Assembly: GCA_019421015.1 (NCBI GenBank)
Contig: JAHZGC010000008.1
Coordinates: 86,006 to 150,005 of the forward strand
DNA from: Coriobacteriaceae bacterium
GTDB taxonomy: Bacteria > Actinomycetota > Coriobacteriia > Coriobacteriales > UMGS124
Direction: 5' to 3'
DNA length: 64,000 bases
Of this stretch, positions 48,338 through 57,292 are shown piece after piece. The first letter of the stretch is position 1; each line of letters opens with the position of its first letter. The notes beneath the pieces were generated by a model, which was not told where the DNA came from, ran no database searches, and was given only the letters and a program-made list of their open reading frames with translations. The translations under genes and the position numbers were made by a program.

Positions 48338-50005
48338 GTGTTCGCTACCACCCCACGCGGCCTCAGAGACGTCCTCCCCGAGGAGGCCCTGTGGCGCGAG
48401 CAGATCGTCCAGGCCGTGAGCGGCCGCTTTGCCGAGGCCGGCTACCTGCCGGTCGAGACCCCCATGCTCGAGCAGGCCGACCTCCTTGCCGCGTCCGACG
48501 CCGCCGACCAGGATACGTTCCGCCTGTTCGATTCCGACGGCGATCTGCTCATGCTGCGCCCTGAGGTGACGTTGCCTATCGCGCGCATGGTCTCCACGCG
48601 CCTGCGCGACAAGGAGGGACCGTTCCGCCTGCGCTACGCCGCGCCCGTCTTCTGCGAGAGCGACCCCCTGCGCGGCCAGTCCCGCCAGTTCACGCAGTTC
48701 GGCATCGAGCTGATCGGCGCGTGCGGGCTCGACGCCGATGCAGAGGTCCTGTTGCTTATGGCACGGGCCCTTGAGGCGGCCGGGCTTTCGGGCTATGTGA
48801 TATCCCTCGGGTCGGTGCGTCCCATCGACGCCCTGCTCGACGCCTCGGGCATGGACGAGGCTTGGTGCCAGCGTGTGCGCTCGCTGTGCCACCGCTGCGA
48901 CCTGGTCGGCCTGGGAGCCCAGGTCGACGCCGCCGGCCTCGCCCTGGCGGCCCCGTTGCGCCGCGCGCTCAAGGAGTTGCCGCGCGTTCACGGCGGTCGC
49001 GAGGCCATCGAGACGGCCCGCGGGCTGCTCGACTCCTGCGGCTGTTCCGGCTGCGGGCTCGACGAGCTCGCCGAGCTGCTGCGTCGCGCGGAGGAGGCGC
49101 GCATCGGGGGTCGCGTGAGCGTGGACTTCTCCGTCATGGGCGCGTTTGGCTATTACACGGGCATGGTGATAGAGGCCTACCTGCCCCAGTTCGGCATACG
49201 TCTTGGGAGCGGCGGCCGCTACGACAAGGTGTTCGAGCGTTTCGGCCGCCCCCGTCCGGCTGCCGGCTTTGCCCTCTCCCTCGATGCCGTGCAGACCGCC
49301 CTCGAACGTCAGGCCGCGTCGGTACCGGTGCGCCCTTTGCGCATCGCCGTTTCCAAGGGCTCCCTCTTCGAGGGGGCCATCGACCTCTTCAAGCGTGCCG
49401 GCCTGTCGGTGGGGGATTTGGAAGACCCAGGTCGCCAGCTTATCATCCGTACCGACGACGTCGAGTACATCATCGTCCGCCCCACCGACGCCCCGGCCTT
49501 CGTGGCGTTCGGCGGCGCCGACTGCGGCATCTGCGGCCGCGACTCCCTTATCGAGGCCGGCCTCGACGTCCTCGAGCTTGCCGACCTCGACTACGGTGCC
49601 TGCCGCTTCGTCGTCGCCGAGCCGGCCGACGCCGCTGGCCGTGCCGAGGAGAACTACCGCCGTCTCGGCTCCATGCGCGTCGCCACCAAGTACCCGCGCA
49701 TCACGCGCGACTACTTCAACCGCATCGGTATCGAGGTCGACGTCCTCAAGTTCCACGGCAACATCGAGCTTGCGCCGCTCGTGGGCATGGCCGACCGCAT
49801 CGTCGACATCACCGCGACCGGCACCACCCTGCGTGAGAACAACCTCGCCATCGTCGACGAGGTGCTGACATGCAAGGCACGCTTCTTCGCAAATCCTGCC
49901 TCGGCTCGCACCGACTCGCGCGTGTTCGACCTCGCGCGCCGTCTTGAGGCCGCGGCCAACGACCAGAGGGCGGAACGCGAGGCGCGCCAGGCCCTTGGCT
50001 CTTAA
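48338..50005 (+). CDS. hisG: Fused HisZ-HisG: ATP phosphoribosyltransferase regulatory plus catalytic subunit (555 aa)
   Basis: Residues 1 to about 325 are a HisZ domain, a class II aminoacyl-tRNA-synthetase paralog: TPRGLRDVLPEE, MLRPEVTLPIAR, QFTQFGIELIG, then YYTGMVIEAYLPQFGIRLGSGGRYD. Residues about 333-555 are a short-form HisG: LRIAVSKGSLFEGAIDLF, ADCGICGRDSLIE, NIELAPLVGMADRIVDITATGTTLREN, with no C-terminal regulatory domain. The usual enzyme is a HisZ4-HisG4 complex; here both are one polypeptide. It catalyses the first, feedback-regulated step of histidine synthesis and heads the his operon. Start GTG or ATG near 48338 after AAGGAGAG. Confidence 0.93.
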   Translation: MFATTPRGLRDVLPEEALWREQIVQAVSGRFAEAGYLPVETPMLEQADLLAASDAADQDTFRLFDSDGDLLMLRPEVTLPIARMVSTRLRDKEGPFRLRYAAPVFCESDPLRGQSRQFTQFGIELIGACGLDADAEVLLLMARALEAAGLSGYVISLGSVRPIDALLDASGMDEAWCQRVRSLCHRCDLVGLGAQVDAAGLALAAPLRRALKELPRVHGGREAIETARGLLDSCGCSGCGLDELAELLRRAEEARIGGRVSVDFSVMGAFGYYTGMVIEAYLPQFGIRLGSGGRYDKVFERFGRPRPAAGFALSLDAVQTALERQAASVPVRPLRIAVSKGSLFEGAIDLFKRAGLSVGDLEDPGRQLIIRTDDVEYIIVRPTDAPAFVAFGGADCGICGRDSLIEAGLDVLELADLDYGACRFVVAEPADAAGRAEENYRRLGSMRVATKYPRITRDYFNRIGIEVDVLKFHGNIELAPLVGMADRIVDITATGTTLRENNLAIVDEVLTCKARFFANPASARTDSRVFDLARRLEAAANDQRAEREARQALGS

Positions 50006-50091
50006 AGGGGACAGAAATCCCCCGGATTCCCAGAAGCGACGTCGAGTTCCCATACCCCCGTATCGCCCGCACAGAAAGGCAAGGCCATCCC

Positions 50092-51426
50092 ATGAAGGTC
50101 ATCGAGCTCAAGAACGACGAACGACTCACCGAGTCCATGCTTTCCCGCAAGGGGTCGCTGCCGCCCGAGGTCGTCTCGGCCGCTGCCGCCATCGTCGAGA
50201 AGGTGCGCACCGAGGGCGACGAGGCCCTCAGGTACTACGAGAGGACCTTCGACCACGTGGAGCTCGAGGGCTTTCGTGTGCCTGCCGAAACCATCCAGGC
50301 CTCTCTCGACGAGGTAGGCGAGGAGTTCCTCGCCTCGTGTCGGAAGGCGGCCGCCCAGATCCGCGACTTCCACCAACGCGAGGTCCAGCAGTCTTGGTTC
50401 ATGGCGCGTCCCGACGGCACCATCCTCGGTCAAAAGGTCACGCCGCTCGACTCGGTGGGCATCTATGTGCCCGGTGGCCGCGCCCAGTACCCCTCCACCG
50501 TCTTGATGAACGCCATTCCCGCCAAGGTGGCCGGCGTCGGCCGCATCGTCATGGTGACCCCTCCCCAGGCCGAGGGCGGCCTTTCGCCCTATACGCTCTG
50601 CGCCGCCGCCATCGCCGGGGTCGATGAGATCTATACCGTCGGCGGGGCCCAGGCTATCGCCGCCCTGGCCTACGGGACCGAGTCGATCCCGCAGGTCAGC
50701 AAGATCACGGGGCCGGGCAACGCCTACGTCGCCGCTGCCAAGCGCATCGTGTCGGGCGACTGCGGCATCGACATGGTGGCCGGCCCCTCCGAGGTCTGCG
50801 TCCTTGCCGACGAGACCGCCGAGCCGCGCCTGGTGGCCGTCGACCTCATGGCCCAGGCCGAGCACGACCCCATGGCAACCTCGTACCTGGTGACGGTGGA
50901 CCCGGACCTTCCTGCGGCGGTGCAGGCGGTCATCGACGAGCTTCTGCTCGAGAGCCCCCGTGCTCAGATCACCCGCGCCTCGCTCGACGGCAACGGGACG
51001 GTGGTCGTATGCGACGACCTCGACCAGGCAATCGACGCGGGGAGGGCCATGGCCCCCGAGCACCTTGAGCTCCAGACCTTCGCGGGCAGGGCGCTGCTCG
51101 GCCGTATCAAGAACGCCGGAGCCATCTTTGTGGGCGAGTGGAGCTCCGAGCCGCTCGGCGACTATGTGGCCGGCCCCAACCACACCCTGCCCACCGGTGG
51201 GACCGCGCGCTTCTCAAGCCCCCTTTCGGTCGAGGAGTTCGTCAAGAAGTCGTCGGTGATCTGCTATTCCTACGAGGGTCTTGAGGCCGACTGCGACGAC
51301 GTGGTCACCCTGGCCACCGCAGAGGGGCTGTGGGCCCATGCGCAGAGCGCCCTCATGCGCCGTTCGGTGATGGCCGCCTATCAGGAGCAGGCTCAGACCG
51401 AGTGCTGCGATTGCGAGGGGGAGTAG
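50092..51426 (+). CDS. hisD: Histidinol dehydrogenase (444 aa)
   Basis: Full-length HisD with the conserved stretch PLDSVGIYVPGGRAQYPSTV, GGAQAIAALAYGTE, KITGPGN, DMVAGPSEV and AEHDP, including the zinc ligands (Gln/His of QAEHD and the C-terminal His region HTLPTGG). It oxidises L-histidinol to L-histidine in two NAD-dependent steps. ATG after AAAGG. Second gene of the his operon, 86 bp after hisZG and 3 bp before hisC. Confidence 0.96.
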   Translation: MKVIELKNDERLTESMLSRKGSLPPEVVSAAAAIVEKVRTEGDEALRYYERTFDHVELEGFRVPAETIQASLDEVGEEFLASCRKAAAQIRDFHQREVQQSWFMARPDGTILGQKVTPLDSVGIYVPGGRAQYPSTVLMNAIPAKVAGVGRIVMVTPPQAEGGLSPYTLCAAAIAGVDEIYTVGGAQAIAALAYGTESIPQVSKITGPGNAYVAAAKRIVSGDCGIDMVAGPSEVCVLADETAEPRLVAVDLMAQAEHDPMATSYLVTVDPDLPAAVQAVIDELLLESPRAQITRASLDGNGTVVVCDDLDQAIDAGRAMAPEHLELQTFAGRALLGRIKNAGAIFVGEWSSEPLGDYVAGPNHTLPTGGTARFSSPLSVEEFVKKSSVICYSYEGLEADCDDVVTLATAEGLWAHAQSALMRRSVMAAYQEQAQTECCDCEGE

Positions 51427-51429
51427 GTC

Positions 51430-52575
51430 ATGGAGGTGCGCCTGCGTGACGACCTGGCGAGCCTGACCCCTTACGACCCCGACATGCGCGAGGTCGAGGT
51501 TATGCTCTCGGCCAACGAGAACTCCTACGGGCTGCCCGAGGAGGTGCGCGCTGCGATGGCGGCCCGCCTCGCCGAGGTGCCCGCCCATCGCTATCCCGAG
51601 GCCGTGAGTCCTCGCCTACGGGCGCTCCTGGGCGACCTTCGGGGTGTTCCGGCGCGCAACGTGGTGGTGGGCAACGGGGGCGACGAGATCATCTTCAATC
51701 TCCTGCTTGCCTTTGGAGGCCCAGACCGCACGGCCGTCGTGTGCCCCCCGACCTTTTCGGCCTATGAGCTCTACGCCCAGCTTACGGGCACTCGGGTCGT
51801 GAACGTGCGCCGGGCCGATGATTTTTCGCTTGACGAGCCGGCGGTTCTTGCGGCGGCGTCCAAGGCCGACCTCGTTTTTATCACGTCGCCAAACAACCCT
51901 ACGGGCAACCTGTCACGCCCCGACTTTGCCGGTTGCCTGGCCCGAAGCACCGACGCGCTCATCGTGGTCGACGAGGCCTATGCCGAGTTCGCCGATCCCG
52001 CGGCGAGCTGTGTCCCGCTTACGCGCGCCTATCCCAATATCTGCGTCTTGAGGACGCTGAGCAAGGCGTACGCCCTTGCGGGGGCGCGCCTGGGCTACCT
52101 GGTCGCCCCTGACGCCGTGGTCGACGGGCTCCTTGCCGTACGCCAGCCCTATTCGGTCTCGCGTTTCGACCAGACGGCCGCCGAGGTCGTGCTCGAGATG
52201 CGCGGGCGCCTCGAACCGCTTGTCGACGCCCTGGTCGAGAACCGCGCGGTGTTGGCGTCGGCCCTTGAGCGGATGGCGTCGGATCTTTGGGCTCGCGTGG
52301 GCGTCCCTGCCCTGGCCGTCTATCCGTCTCAGGCCAATTTCCTGCTGTTGCGCCTAGCCTCCGATGTCGAGGGCGTGCCGAGCGCCGACACCGTCCATGA
52401 GGCGCTGGCGGGCGATTTTTCTATCCTGGTGCGCAACTTCTCCCATACGCCGGGCCTTGCCGGGTGCCTGCGCCTCACCGTGGGCACACCTCAAGAAAAC
52501 GAGCGCCTGGTGGCAGCCCTGCGCTCGATTCTCGGTTTGGCCCCCGACCCCGCGACAGAAGGTGAGCGTAAATGA
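51430..52575 (+). CDS. hisC: Histidinol-phosphate aminotransferase (381 aa)
   Basis: PLP-dependent aminotransferase of fold type I: SANENSYGLPEEVRAAM at the N-terminus, TSPNNPTGN, VVDEAYAEFAD and the PLP lysine in LRTLSKAYALAGARLGY. It converts imidazole acetol phosphate to histidinol phosphate. The stop overlaps the start of hisB (ATGA), indicating translational coupling. Confidence 0.95.
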   Translation: MEVRLRDDLASLTPYDPDMREVEVMLSANENSYGLPEEVRAAMAARLAEVPAHRYPEAVSPRLRALLGDLRGVPARNVVVGNGGDEIIFNLLLAFGGPDRTAVVCPPTFSAYELYAQLTGTRVVNVRRADDFSLDEPAVLAAASKADLVFITSPNNPTGNLSRPDFAGCLARSTDALIVVDEAYAEFADPAASCVPLTRAYPNICVLRTLSKAYALAGARLGYLVAPDAVVDGLLAVRQPYSVSRFDQTAAEVVLEMRGRLEPLVDALVENRAVLASALERMASDLWARVGVPALAVYPSQANFLLLRLASDVEGVPSADTVHEALAGDFSILVRNFSHTPGLAGCLRLTVGTPQENERLVAALRSILGLAPDPATEGERK

Positions 52576-53195
52576 CATGTCCCCCCTCGCCCGCGGCACC
52601 GGCCGACGCCCGGCGTCATGCGAGCGTCCATCGCGTCACGCGGGAGACCGACGTGTTGGTCGAGGTCGATCTCGACGGCGCCGGATGTGCCGAGGTCTCG
52701 ACCGGCGTCCCCTTTCTCGACCACATGCTCGACGCCCTCGGTCGCCACGGCCTGTTCGACCTTGTGGTGCGGGCTGCGGGTGACACTCAGGTCGACGACC
52801 ATCACAGCGTCGAGGACGTTGGCATCGTTCTTGGCCAGGCGGTGCGCCAGGCGGCCGGCGACCTACGGGGAATCTCCCGCTACGGCGACGCGACGATCCC
52901 CATGGACGAGGCGCTGGTCCTGTGTGCCCTTGACTTCTCGGGCCGCGGGTGCGCCTACGTCGACCTGCCCGTTCCCACCGAGCGCGTCGGCACGTTCGAC
53001 ACCCAGCTCGTGAAGGAGTTCTTCGTGGCCTTTGCGGCCAACGCCGGGATCACCCTCCATGTCCGCCTGCTGGCGGGCGAGAACTCCCACCACATCATCG
53101 AGGCGTCCTTCAAGGCTCTTGCCCGGGCGCTCATGGCGGCCCTGCGCCGCGACCCGCGGGTGACGGGTGTCCCGTCGACCAAGGGGAGCCTTTAA
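52572..53195 (+). CDS. hisB: Imidazoleglycerol-phosphate dehydratase (207 aa)
   Basis: Monofunctional HisB with metal-binding repeats FLDHMLDALGRHG, DDHHSVEDVGI, and later NSHHIIEASFKALARAL. There is no N-terminal HAD phosphatase domain, so histidinol-phosphate phosphatase must come from another gene. It overlaps hisC by four bases and is followed at once by hisH. Confidence 0.96.
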   Translation: MTCPPSPAAPADARRHASVHRVTRETDVLVEVDLDGAGCAEVSTGVPFLDHMLDALGRHGLFDLVVRAAGDTQVDDHHSVEDVGIVLGQAVRQAAGDLRGISRYGDATIPMDEALVLCALDFSGRGCAYVDLPVPTERVGTFDTQLVKEFFVAFAANAGITLHVRLLAGENSHHIIEASFKALARALMAALRRDPRVTGVPSTKGSL

Positions 53196-53196
53196 C

Positions 53197-53868
53197 ATGG
53201 CGCGCTACATAGCGGTGGTCGACTACCACAAAGGCAACCTCATGTCGGTGGAGCGCGGGCTCCTCTCGTCGGGGGCCGAGGTTCGTGTGACCGACGACCC
53301 GTCGGTTATCGCCGCGGCGTGCGGCGCGGTGGTTCCCGGCGTCGGGGCGTTTGCCGACGCCATGGAGTATATGGTTTCGTCGGGGCAGGCCGACGCCCTG
53401 CGCGACCTTGCCTGCAGCCGACGGCCGCTCTTGGGCATCTGTCTCGGCATGCAGCTGCTTTTTGAGCGCGGCAACGAACACGCGGCTGCCCCGGCGCCGG
53501 GTATGGTCGACCCGTGGGTGGCGGGGCTCGCCCTGCTCCCCGGCGAGGTGAGGCGCCTTGCGGGGGAGGGGGTCAAGGTCCCCCACGTCGGCTGGAACTC
53601 GGTCGATTACACGGCGCATGCCAAAGGCTGCCCCCTCTTTGCGGGTATCGACGACGGGTCCCATTTCTATTTCACCCATTCGTATGCCTGCCTGCCGGGC
53701 GATGGGGATTGCTGTGTCGCGACCACCGAGCACGGCGGCCGTTTTGCCAGCGCCGTGTGGGACGGAGCCCAGACGTTCGGGGTCCAGTTTCATCCCGAGA
53801 AATCGTCGGAGACGGGCCACAGGCTCCTGGCCAACTTCGTCCGCATCGTTCAGGGGGGTGCCCGATGA
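53197..53868 (+). CDS. hisH: Imidazole glycerol phosphate synthase, glutaminase subunit (223 aa)
   Basis: Class I glutamine amidotransferase: nucleophile Cys82 in LGICLGMQLLFE, and His/Glu in FHPEKSS near the C-terminus. It feeds ammonia to HisF. The ATG at 53197 follows AAGGGGAG; an upstream frame start at 53167 lies inside hisB. It overlaps hisA by four bases. Confidence 0.95.
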   Translation: MARYIAVVDYHKGNLMSVERGLLSSGAEVRVTDDPSVIAAACGAVVPGVGAFADAMEYMVSSGQADALRDLACSRRPLLGICLGMQLLFERGNEHAAAPAPGMVDPWVAGLALLPGEVRRLAGEGVKVPHVGWNSVDYTAHAKGCPLFAGIDDGSHFYFTHSYACLPGDGDCCVATTEHGGRFASAVWDGAQTFGVQFHPEKSSETGHRLLANFVRIVQGGAR

Positions 53869-54596
53869 TCTTGTTTCCCGCCATCGATCTCCTCGGTGGC
53901 AAGGTCGTGCGCCTGCGCCGTGGGGACCGGGCCCAGGTCGACGTGTACGCCGACGACCCCGTGGCCGTCGCGCGCGACTTTGTCGAGCGTGGTGCCTCCT
54001 GGATCCATGTGGTCGACCTTTCGGCCGCTTTTGAGGAGGGCAGCGACGCGCGTGCGGCAAACACCAGGGCCATCCGCGACATCTGCGCCCTTCCCGGCGT
54101 CAAGGTCGACACAGGCGGCGGTATACGCTCCCTTGAACGCATCGACGAGCTGGTCGAGGCGGGGGCCAGCCGGATAGCCCTGGGTACCATCCTGGTTCGC
54201 GACCCGGCGTTTGCCGAGGCGGCGGCCCAGCGTTTCGGCGGCCTGCTTACGGCCGACGTGGCCGCCCGCAACGGCCGCGTGGCCGTGAACGGATGGCGCG
54301 AGGACGCCTCCCTAGACGCCGACGAGCTCGTGGGTACCCTTGCTCAGATGGGTTTTGCCCATCTCGTGTTCACCGACATCGCCCGGGACGGCATGCAGAC
54401 CGGCGTAAATGCCGATGCCTACCGGCACATCGCCCAGGCCGCCGGCTTTCCCGTCGTTGCTTCCGGCGGCATCGCCGGCCTCGACGACCTGCGTGCGCTC
54501 GCCTCGCTCGGCCCCTCGGTGGTCGAGGGGGCCATCACGGGGCGCGCCCTGTACGAGGGGGCCTTTACGCTGGAGGAGGCGCTTGCCGCATGCTGA
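53865..54596 (+). CDS. hisA: Phosphoribosylformimino-AICAR-P isomerase (243 aa)
   Basis: A beta/alpha barrel starting LFPAIDLLGGKVVRLRRGD, with the phosphate-binding VDTGGGIRS and VVASGGIAGLDDLRAL repeats. The catalytic acids are Asp8 and the Asp of FTDIARDGMQTG. ATG overlaps the end of hisH, and its own end overlaps hisF (ATGCTGA). There is no sign of the dual HisA/TrpF (PriA) function beyond family resemblance; actinobacterial homologs are often PriA. Confidence 0.94.
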   Translation: MILFPAIDLLGGKVVRLRRGDRAQVDVYADDPVAVARDFVERGASWIHVVDLSAAFEEGSDARAANTRAIRDICALPGVKVDTGGGIRSLERIDELVEAGASRIALGTILVRDPAFAEAAAQRFGGLLTADVAARNGRVAVNGWREDASLDADELVGTLAQMGFAHLVFTDIARDGMQTGVNADAYRHIAQAAGFPVVASGGIAGLDDLRALASLGPSVVEGAITGRALYEGAFTLEEALAAC

Positions 54597-55357
54597 CAAA
54601 ACGCATCATTCCCTGCATGGACGTCAAGGACGGCCGTGTGGTCAAGGGGGTCAACTTCGTCGACCTGCGCGACGCCGGCGACCCGGTGGAGCTCGCCGCC
54701 TTCTATGACCGGGAAGGGGCCGACGAGGTCGTGTTTCTCGATATCACCGCCACGAGCGACAACCGTGCGACCATGGTGGACATGGCGTCTCGCGCCGCGT
54801 GCGAGGTTCGGATACCCTATACGGTGGGCGGGGGCTTCCGCGACGTGCTCGGGCTTCGCCAAATGATTGCGGCCGGTGCCGACAAATGCTCCCTCAACTC
54901 CGCCGCCGTCAAGGACCCGGCCCTCATCACCCGTGCCGCCGCGGCATTTGGGAGCCAGGCGGTGGTCGTGGCCATCGACGCCAAGCACACGGGCCCCGGC
55001 GACAAGTGGGAGGTCTACACTGCCGGAGGCCGGAACGCGACCGGCTACGATGCCGTGAGCTGGGCCGAGGAGGCCGCACGCCGCGGGGCCGGCGAGATCC
55101 TCCTTACGAGCATGGATCGCGACGGTACCAAGGACGGTTTCGACCTGGCCCTCACCCGAGCCGTGGCGCGGGCCGTGCCCATTCCCGTCATCGCCAGCGG
55201 CGGCGTGGGCGCCCTCGAGCATTTTGCCGAGGGCATCGTCGAGGGGGAGGCCGACGCCGTGCTCGCCGCCAGTGTCTTCCATTTCGGCACCTACACGGTG
55301 CGCCAGGTCAAGGAGTACCTTGCCGCTGAGGGCATTCCCGTGAGATTGGACTTCTAG
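54590..55357 (+). CDS. hisF: Imidazole glycerol phosphate synthase, cyclase subunit (255 aa)
   Basis: Beta/alpha barrel with RIIPCMDVKDGRVVKGVNF at the N-terminus (catalytic Asp11), TVGGGFRD, LTSMDRDGTKDGFD (second catalytic Asp) and VIASGGVGALEHF. It pairs with HisH to make imidazole glycerol phosphate and AICAR. Start overlaps hisA by seven bases. Confidence 0.95.
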   Translation: MLTKRIIPCMDVKDGRVVKGVNFVDLRDAGDPVELAAFYDREGADEVVFLDITATSDNRATMVDMASRAACEVRIPYTVGGGFRDVLGLRQMIAAGADKCSLNSAAVKDPALITRAAAAFGSQAVVVAIDAKHTGPGDKWEVYTAGGRNATGYDAVSWAEEAARRGAGEILLTSMDRDGTKDGFDLALTRAVARAVPIPVIASGGVGALEHFAEGIVEGEADAVLAASVFHFGTYTVRQVKEYLAAEGIPVRLDF

Positions 55358-55359
55358 CC

Positions 55360-55755
55360 ATGGCGTTCACGCAGCCTTCACCCGAGCTCCTCGAGCGCGC
55401 CCGCCAACAGGTCGCCGACCTCGGCATCGCCTTCGACGACAGGGGCCTCGTCCCTGTCATAGTGCAGCAACGCGATACCGGCGAGATCCTCATGATGGCC
55501 TGGATGAGCGCTGAGTCCCTGGCGCTCACCCTGGCTACACGCACGACCTGGTTCTGGTCGCGCTCGCGCCAAGAACTTTGGAACAAGGGCGCCACCAGCG
55601 GCAACGTGCAACGGGTCGAGCGGCTGTTCTACGACTGCGACGCCGACTGCCTTTTGGTCATGGTCGACTCGCCCGGTCCTGCCTGCCATACCGGTAACCG
55701 TACGTGCTTTTACCGCGAGGTCGCGTTGCCGGAGACGGGTGCTCCGGCCCGCTAA
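55360..55755 (+). CDS. hisI: Phosphoribosyl-AMP cyclohydrolase (131 aa)
   Basis: Monofunctional HisI with LMMAWMSAESLALTL, TTWFWSRSRQELWNKGATSGN, and zinc/magnesium ligands in YDCDADCLL and GPACHTGNRTCFY. It opens the adenine ring of phosphoribosyl-AMP. It begins two bases after hisF. hisE follows as a separate gene after 163 bp of GC-rich non-coding sequence. Confidence 0.95.
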   Translation: MAFTQPSPELLERARQQVADLGIAFDDRGLVPVIVQQRDTGEILMMAWMSAESLALTLATRTTWFWSRSRQELWNKGATSGNVQRVERLFYDCDADCLLVMVDSPGPACHTGNRTCFYREVALPETGAPAR

Positions 55756-55918
55756 CCGGTCGGTTGTGCGCGGGGCGGCCGCAACCCGTGCCCTCGCGCC
55801 CGGCCACGGGGCTTTGCATACGATCCCCGGCTACCCCCGCTTCCTGCATGCCCCTGTGCTAAACTGCCGTTCCCGTCGTCGGCTTTGCCGGTGGCAACCC
55901 GCGAAGGAGGTCCCATCT

Positions 55919-56236
55919 ATGGGAGAGCGCACCGCACACGTCCAGCCTGGCGACCTTGGGGTCACCATGGCCCGCCTGGTCTCCGTCATCCACGATCGTC
56001 GTATGGCCGACCCCGAGGCCAGCTACACCAAACGCCTTCTCGACGGTCCGGAGGACAAGCCCCTCAAGAAGCTTGTCGAGGAGGCGTGCGAGGTCACGCT
56101 CGCCTGCAAGGACGCCGACCACGACCATATCCGCTACGAGGCCGCCGACGTCGTCTACCACCTGCTTGTGGTCTGCGAACGCTGGGGTGTCACGCCCGAG
56201 GAACTCGCTGGCGAGCTGGATGCCCGGGCCCGTTAG
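55919..56236 (+). CDS. hisE: Phosphoribosyl-ATP pyrophosphatase (105 aa)
   Basis: MazG-like four-helix protein: SVIHDRRMADPEASYTKRLLD, then KKLVEEACEVTLACKDADHDHIRYEAADVVYHLLV with the conserved E-x-x-E and E-x-x-D metal ligands. It releases pyrophosphate from phosphoribosyl-ATP. ATG after AAGGAGG. It completes the set except the phosphatase. Confidence 0.95.
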   Translation: MGERTAHVQPGDLGVTMARLVSVIHDRRMADPEASYTKRLLDGPEDKPLKKLVEEACEVTLACKDADHDHIRYEAADVVYHLLVVCERWGVTPEELAGELDARAR

Positions 56237-56354
56237 CGAGATCCCAGAGAGTCCCGCCCGGCGCAGCGCGGGGCCTGTGCGCCCGTGCGCGTCGCGCCGC
56301 AGCGGGGTAGACTGGTCCCGCACGCCCACCGTCCATCCCGAAAGAAGCCGCCCC

Positions 56355-57182
56355 ATGCGCATCCTCTGCGACGTCCATACCCATACCGTCTTCTCACGCC
56401 ACGCATACTCCACCGTTGAGGAGAACGTGCGGGCCGCTGCCGAGGCCGGCTTGGAGCTGCTTGCCTCCACCGACCATTTCAGCGGGATGCTCGAGCCCGG
56501 GGTGGGCCAGTCGGGCGACTGCCAGCTGCGTGACTACCAGTTCTTCCTCAATCAGGGTGTTTGGCCGCGCACCTGGCACGGCGTCACCCTGCTGCGCGGG
56601 GTCGAGGCCGACATCGTCGACCTCGAGGGCAACCTCTTCGGCCATGGCTTTCCCCACCCGGCCAACATCTCTTTTGGGACCTATGGCGAGGTGCTCGACC
56701 TTGACGAGCGCGTGCTGTCCAACCTGGACTTCGCCATTGCGAGCGTCCATGGGAAAGGGTTCACCGAGACGGCCTCCCGCTCCCAGAACACCCGCATGTA
56801 TATCAAGGCGCTCGAGCATCCCAAGGTGCTGATCCTCGGCCATATCGGACGCTCCGGAGTCGACTTTGACGTCGACGAGGTGCTTACGGCCGCCCGCGAC
56901 CTGGGCAAGCTCATCGAGATCAACGAGACGTCCCTGGTCCACCGTGCCGAGCGCTCCTCCCTGTGCCGCTCCATCGCCGTGCGCTGCGCCGAGCTCGGCT
57001 GCCCTGTCTCTTTGGGTAGCGACGCCCACATATCCTGCCAGGTGGGTCGTTTCGAAGCCAGCGCGGCCCTGCTCGACGAGATCGGCTTTCCCGAGGACCT
57101 CGTGGCGAGCCGCAACCGCGACTCCTTCCTTGCGGCTTTGAGAAACGCCCGCATCACGCCGGCCAAAGAGGGCCCCATCTAG
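56355..57182 (+). CDS. PHP-domain phosphatase, YcdX-like, candidate histidinol-phosphatase (275 aa)
   Basis: PHP metal-binding motifs: CDVHTHTVFSRHAYS (His9, His11), STDHF, LLRGVEADIVD, ASVHGKGF, LGHIGR and LGSDAHI at the expected order. The sequence is closest in style to YcdX phosphatases, while histidinol-phosphate phosphatases HisK/HisJ belong to the same superfamily. It lies 118 bp after hisE on the same strand, and no other histidinol-phosphatase is visible in a cluster that otherwise has every his gene. Assignment to histidine synthesis is inference from position. A new promoter follows the gene. Confidence 0.85.
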   Translation: MRILCDVHTHTVFSRHAYSTVEENVRAAAEAGLELLASTDHFSGMLEPGVGQSGDCQLRDYQFFLNQGVWPRTWHGVTLLRGVEADIVDLEGNLFGHGFPHPANISFGTYGEVLDLDERVLSNLDFAIASVHGKGFTETASRSQNTRMYIKALEHPKVLILGHIGRSGVDFDVDEVLTAARDLGKLIEINETSLVHRAERSSLCRSIAVRCAELGCPVSLGSDAHISCQVGRFEASAALLDEIGFPEDLVASRNRDSFLAALRNARITPAKEGPI

Positions 57183-57230
57183 CTGCGCGTCCGACGCCCT
57201 TTCTGTCAAAATCGCGTCTCCATACATCCG

Positions 57231-57239
57231 TGCTACAAT
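57231..57239 (+). promoter_or_regulatory. Extended -10 promoter before prfA
   Basis: TGCTACAAT (57231-57239) fits an extended -10 (TGn plus TACAAT), 54 bp before the prfA start. No good -35 element is visible at the matching distance. Confidence 0.55.
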
Positions 57240-57292
57240 GCACCCCTCAAACATGCGACAAGCCCCACGGCTACGAAAAGGAGCCTGCTTCT

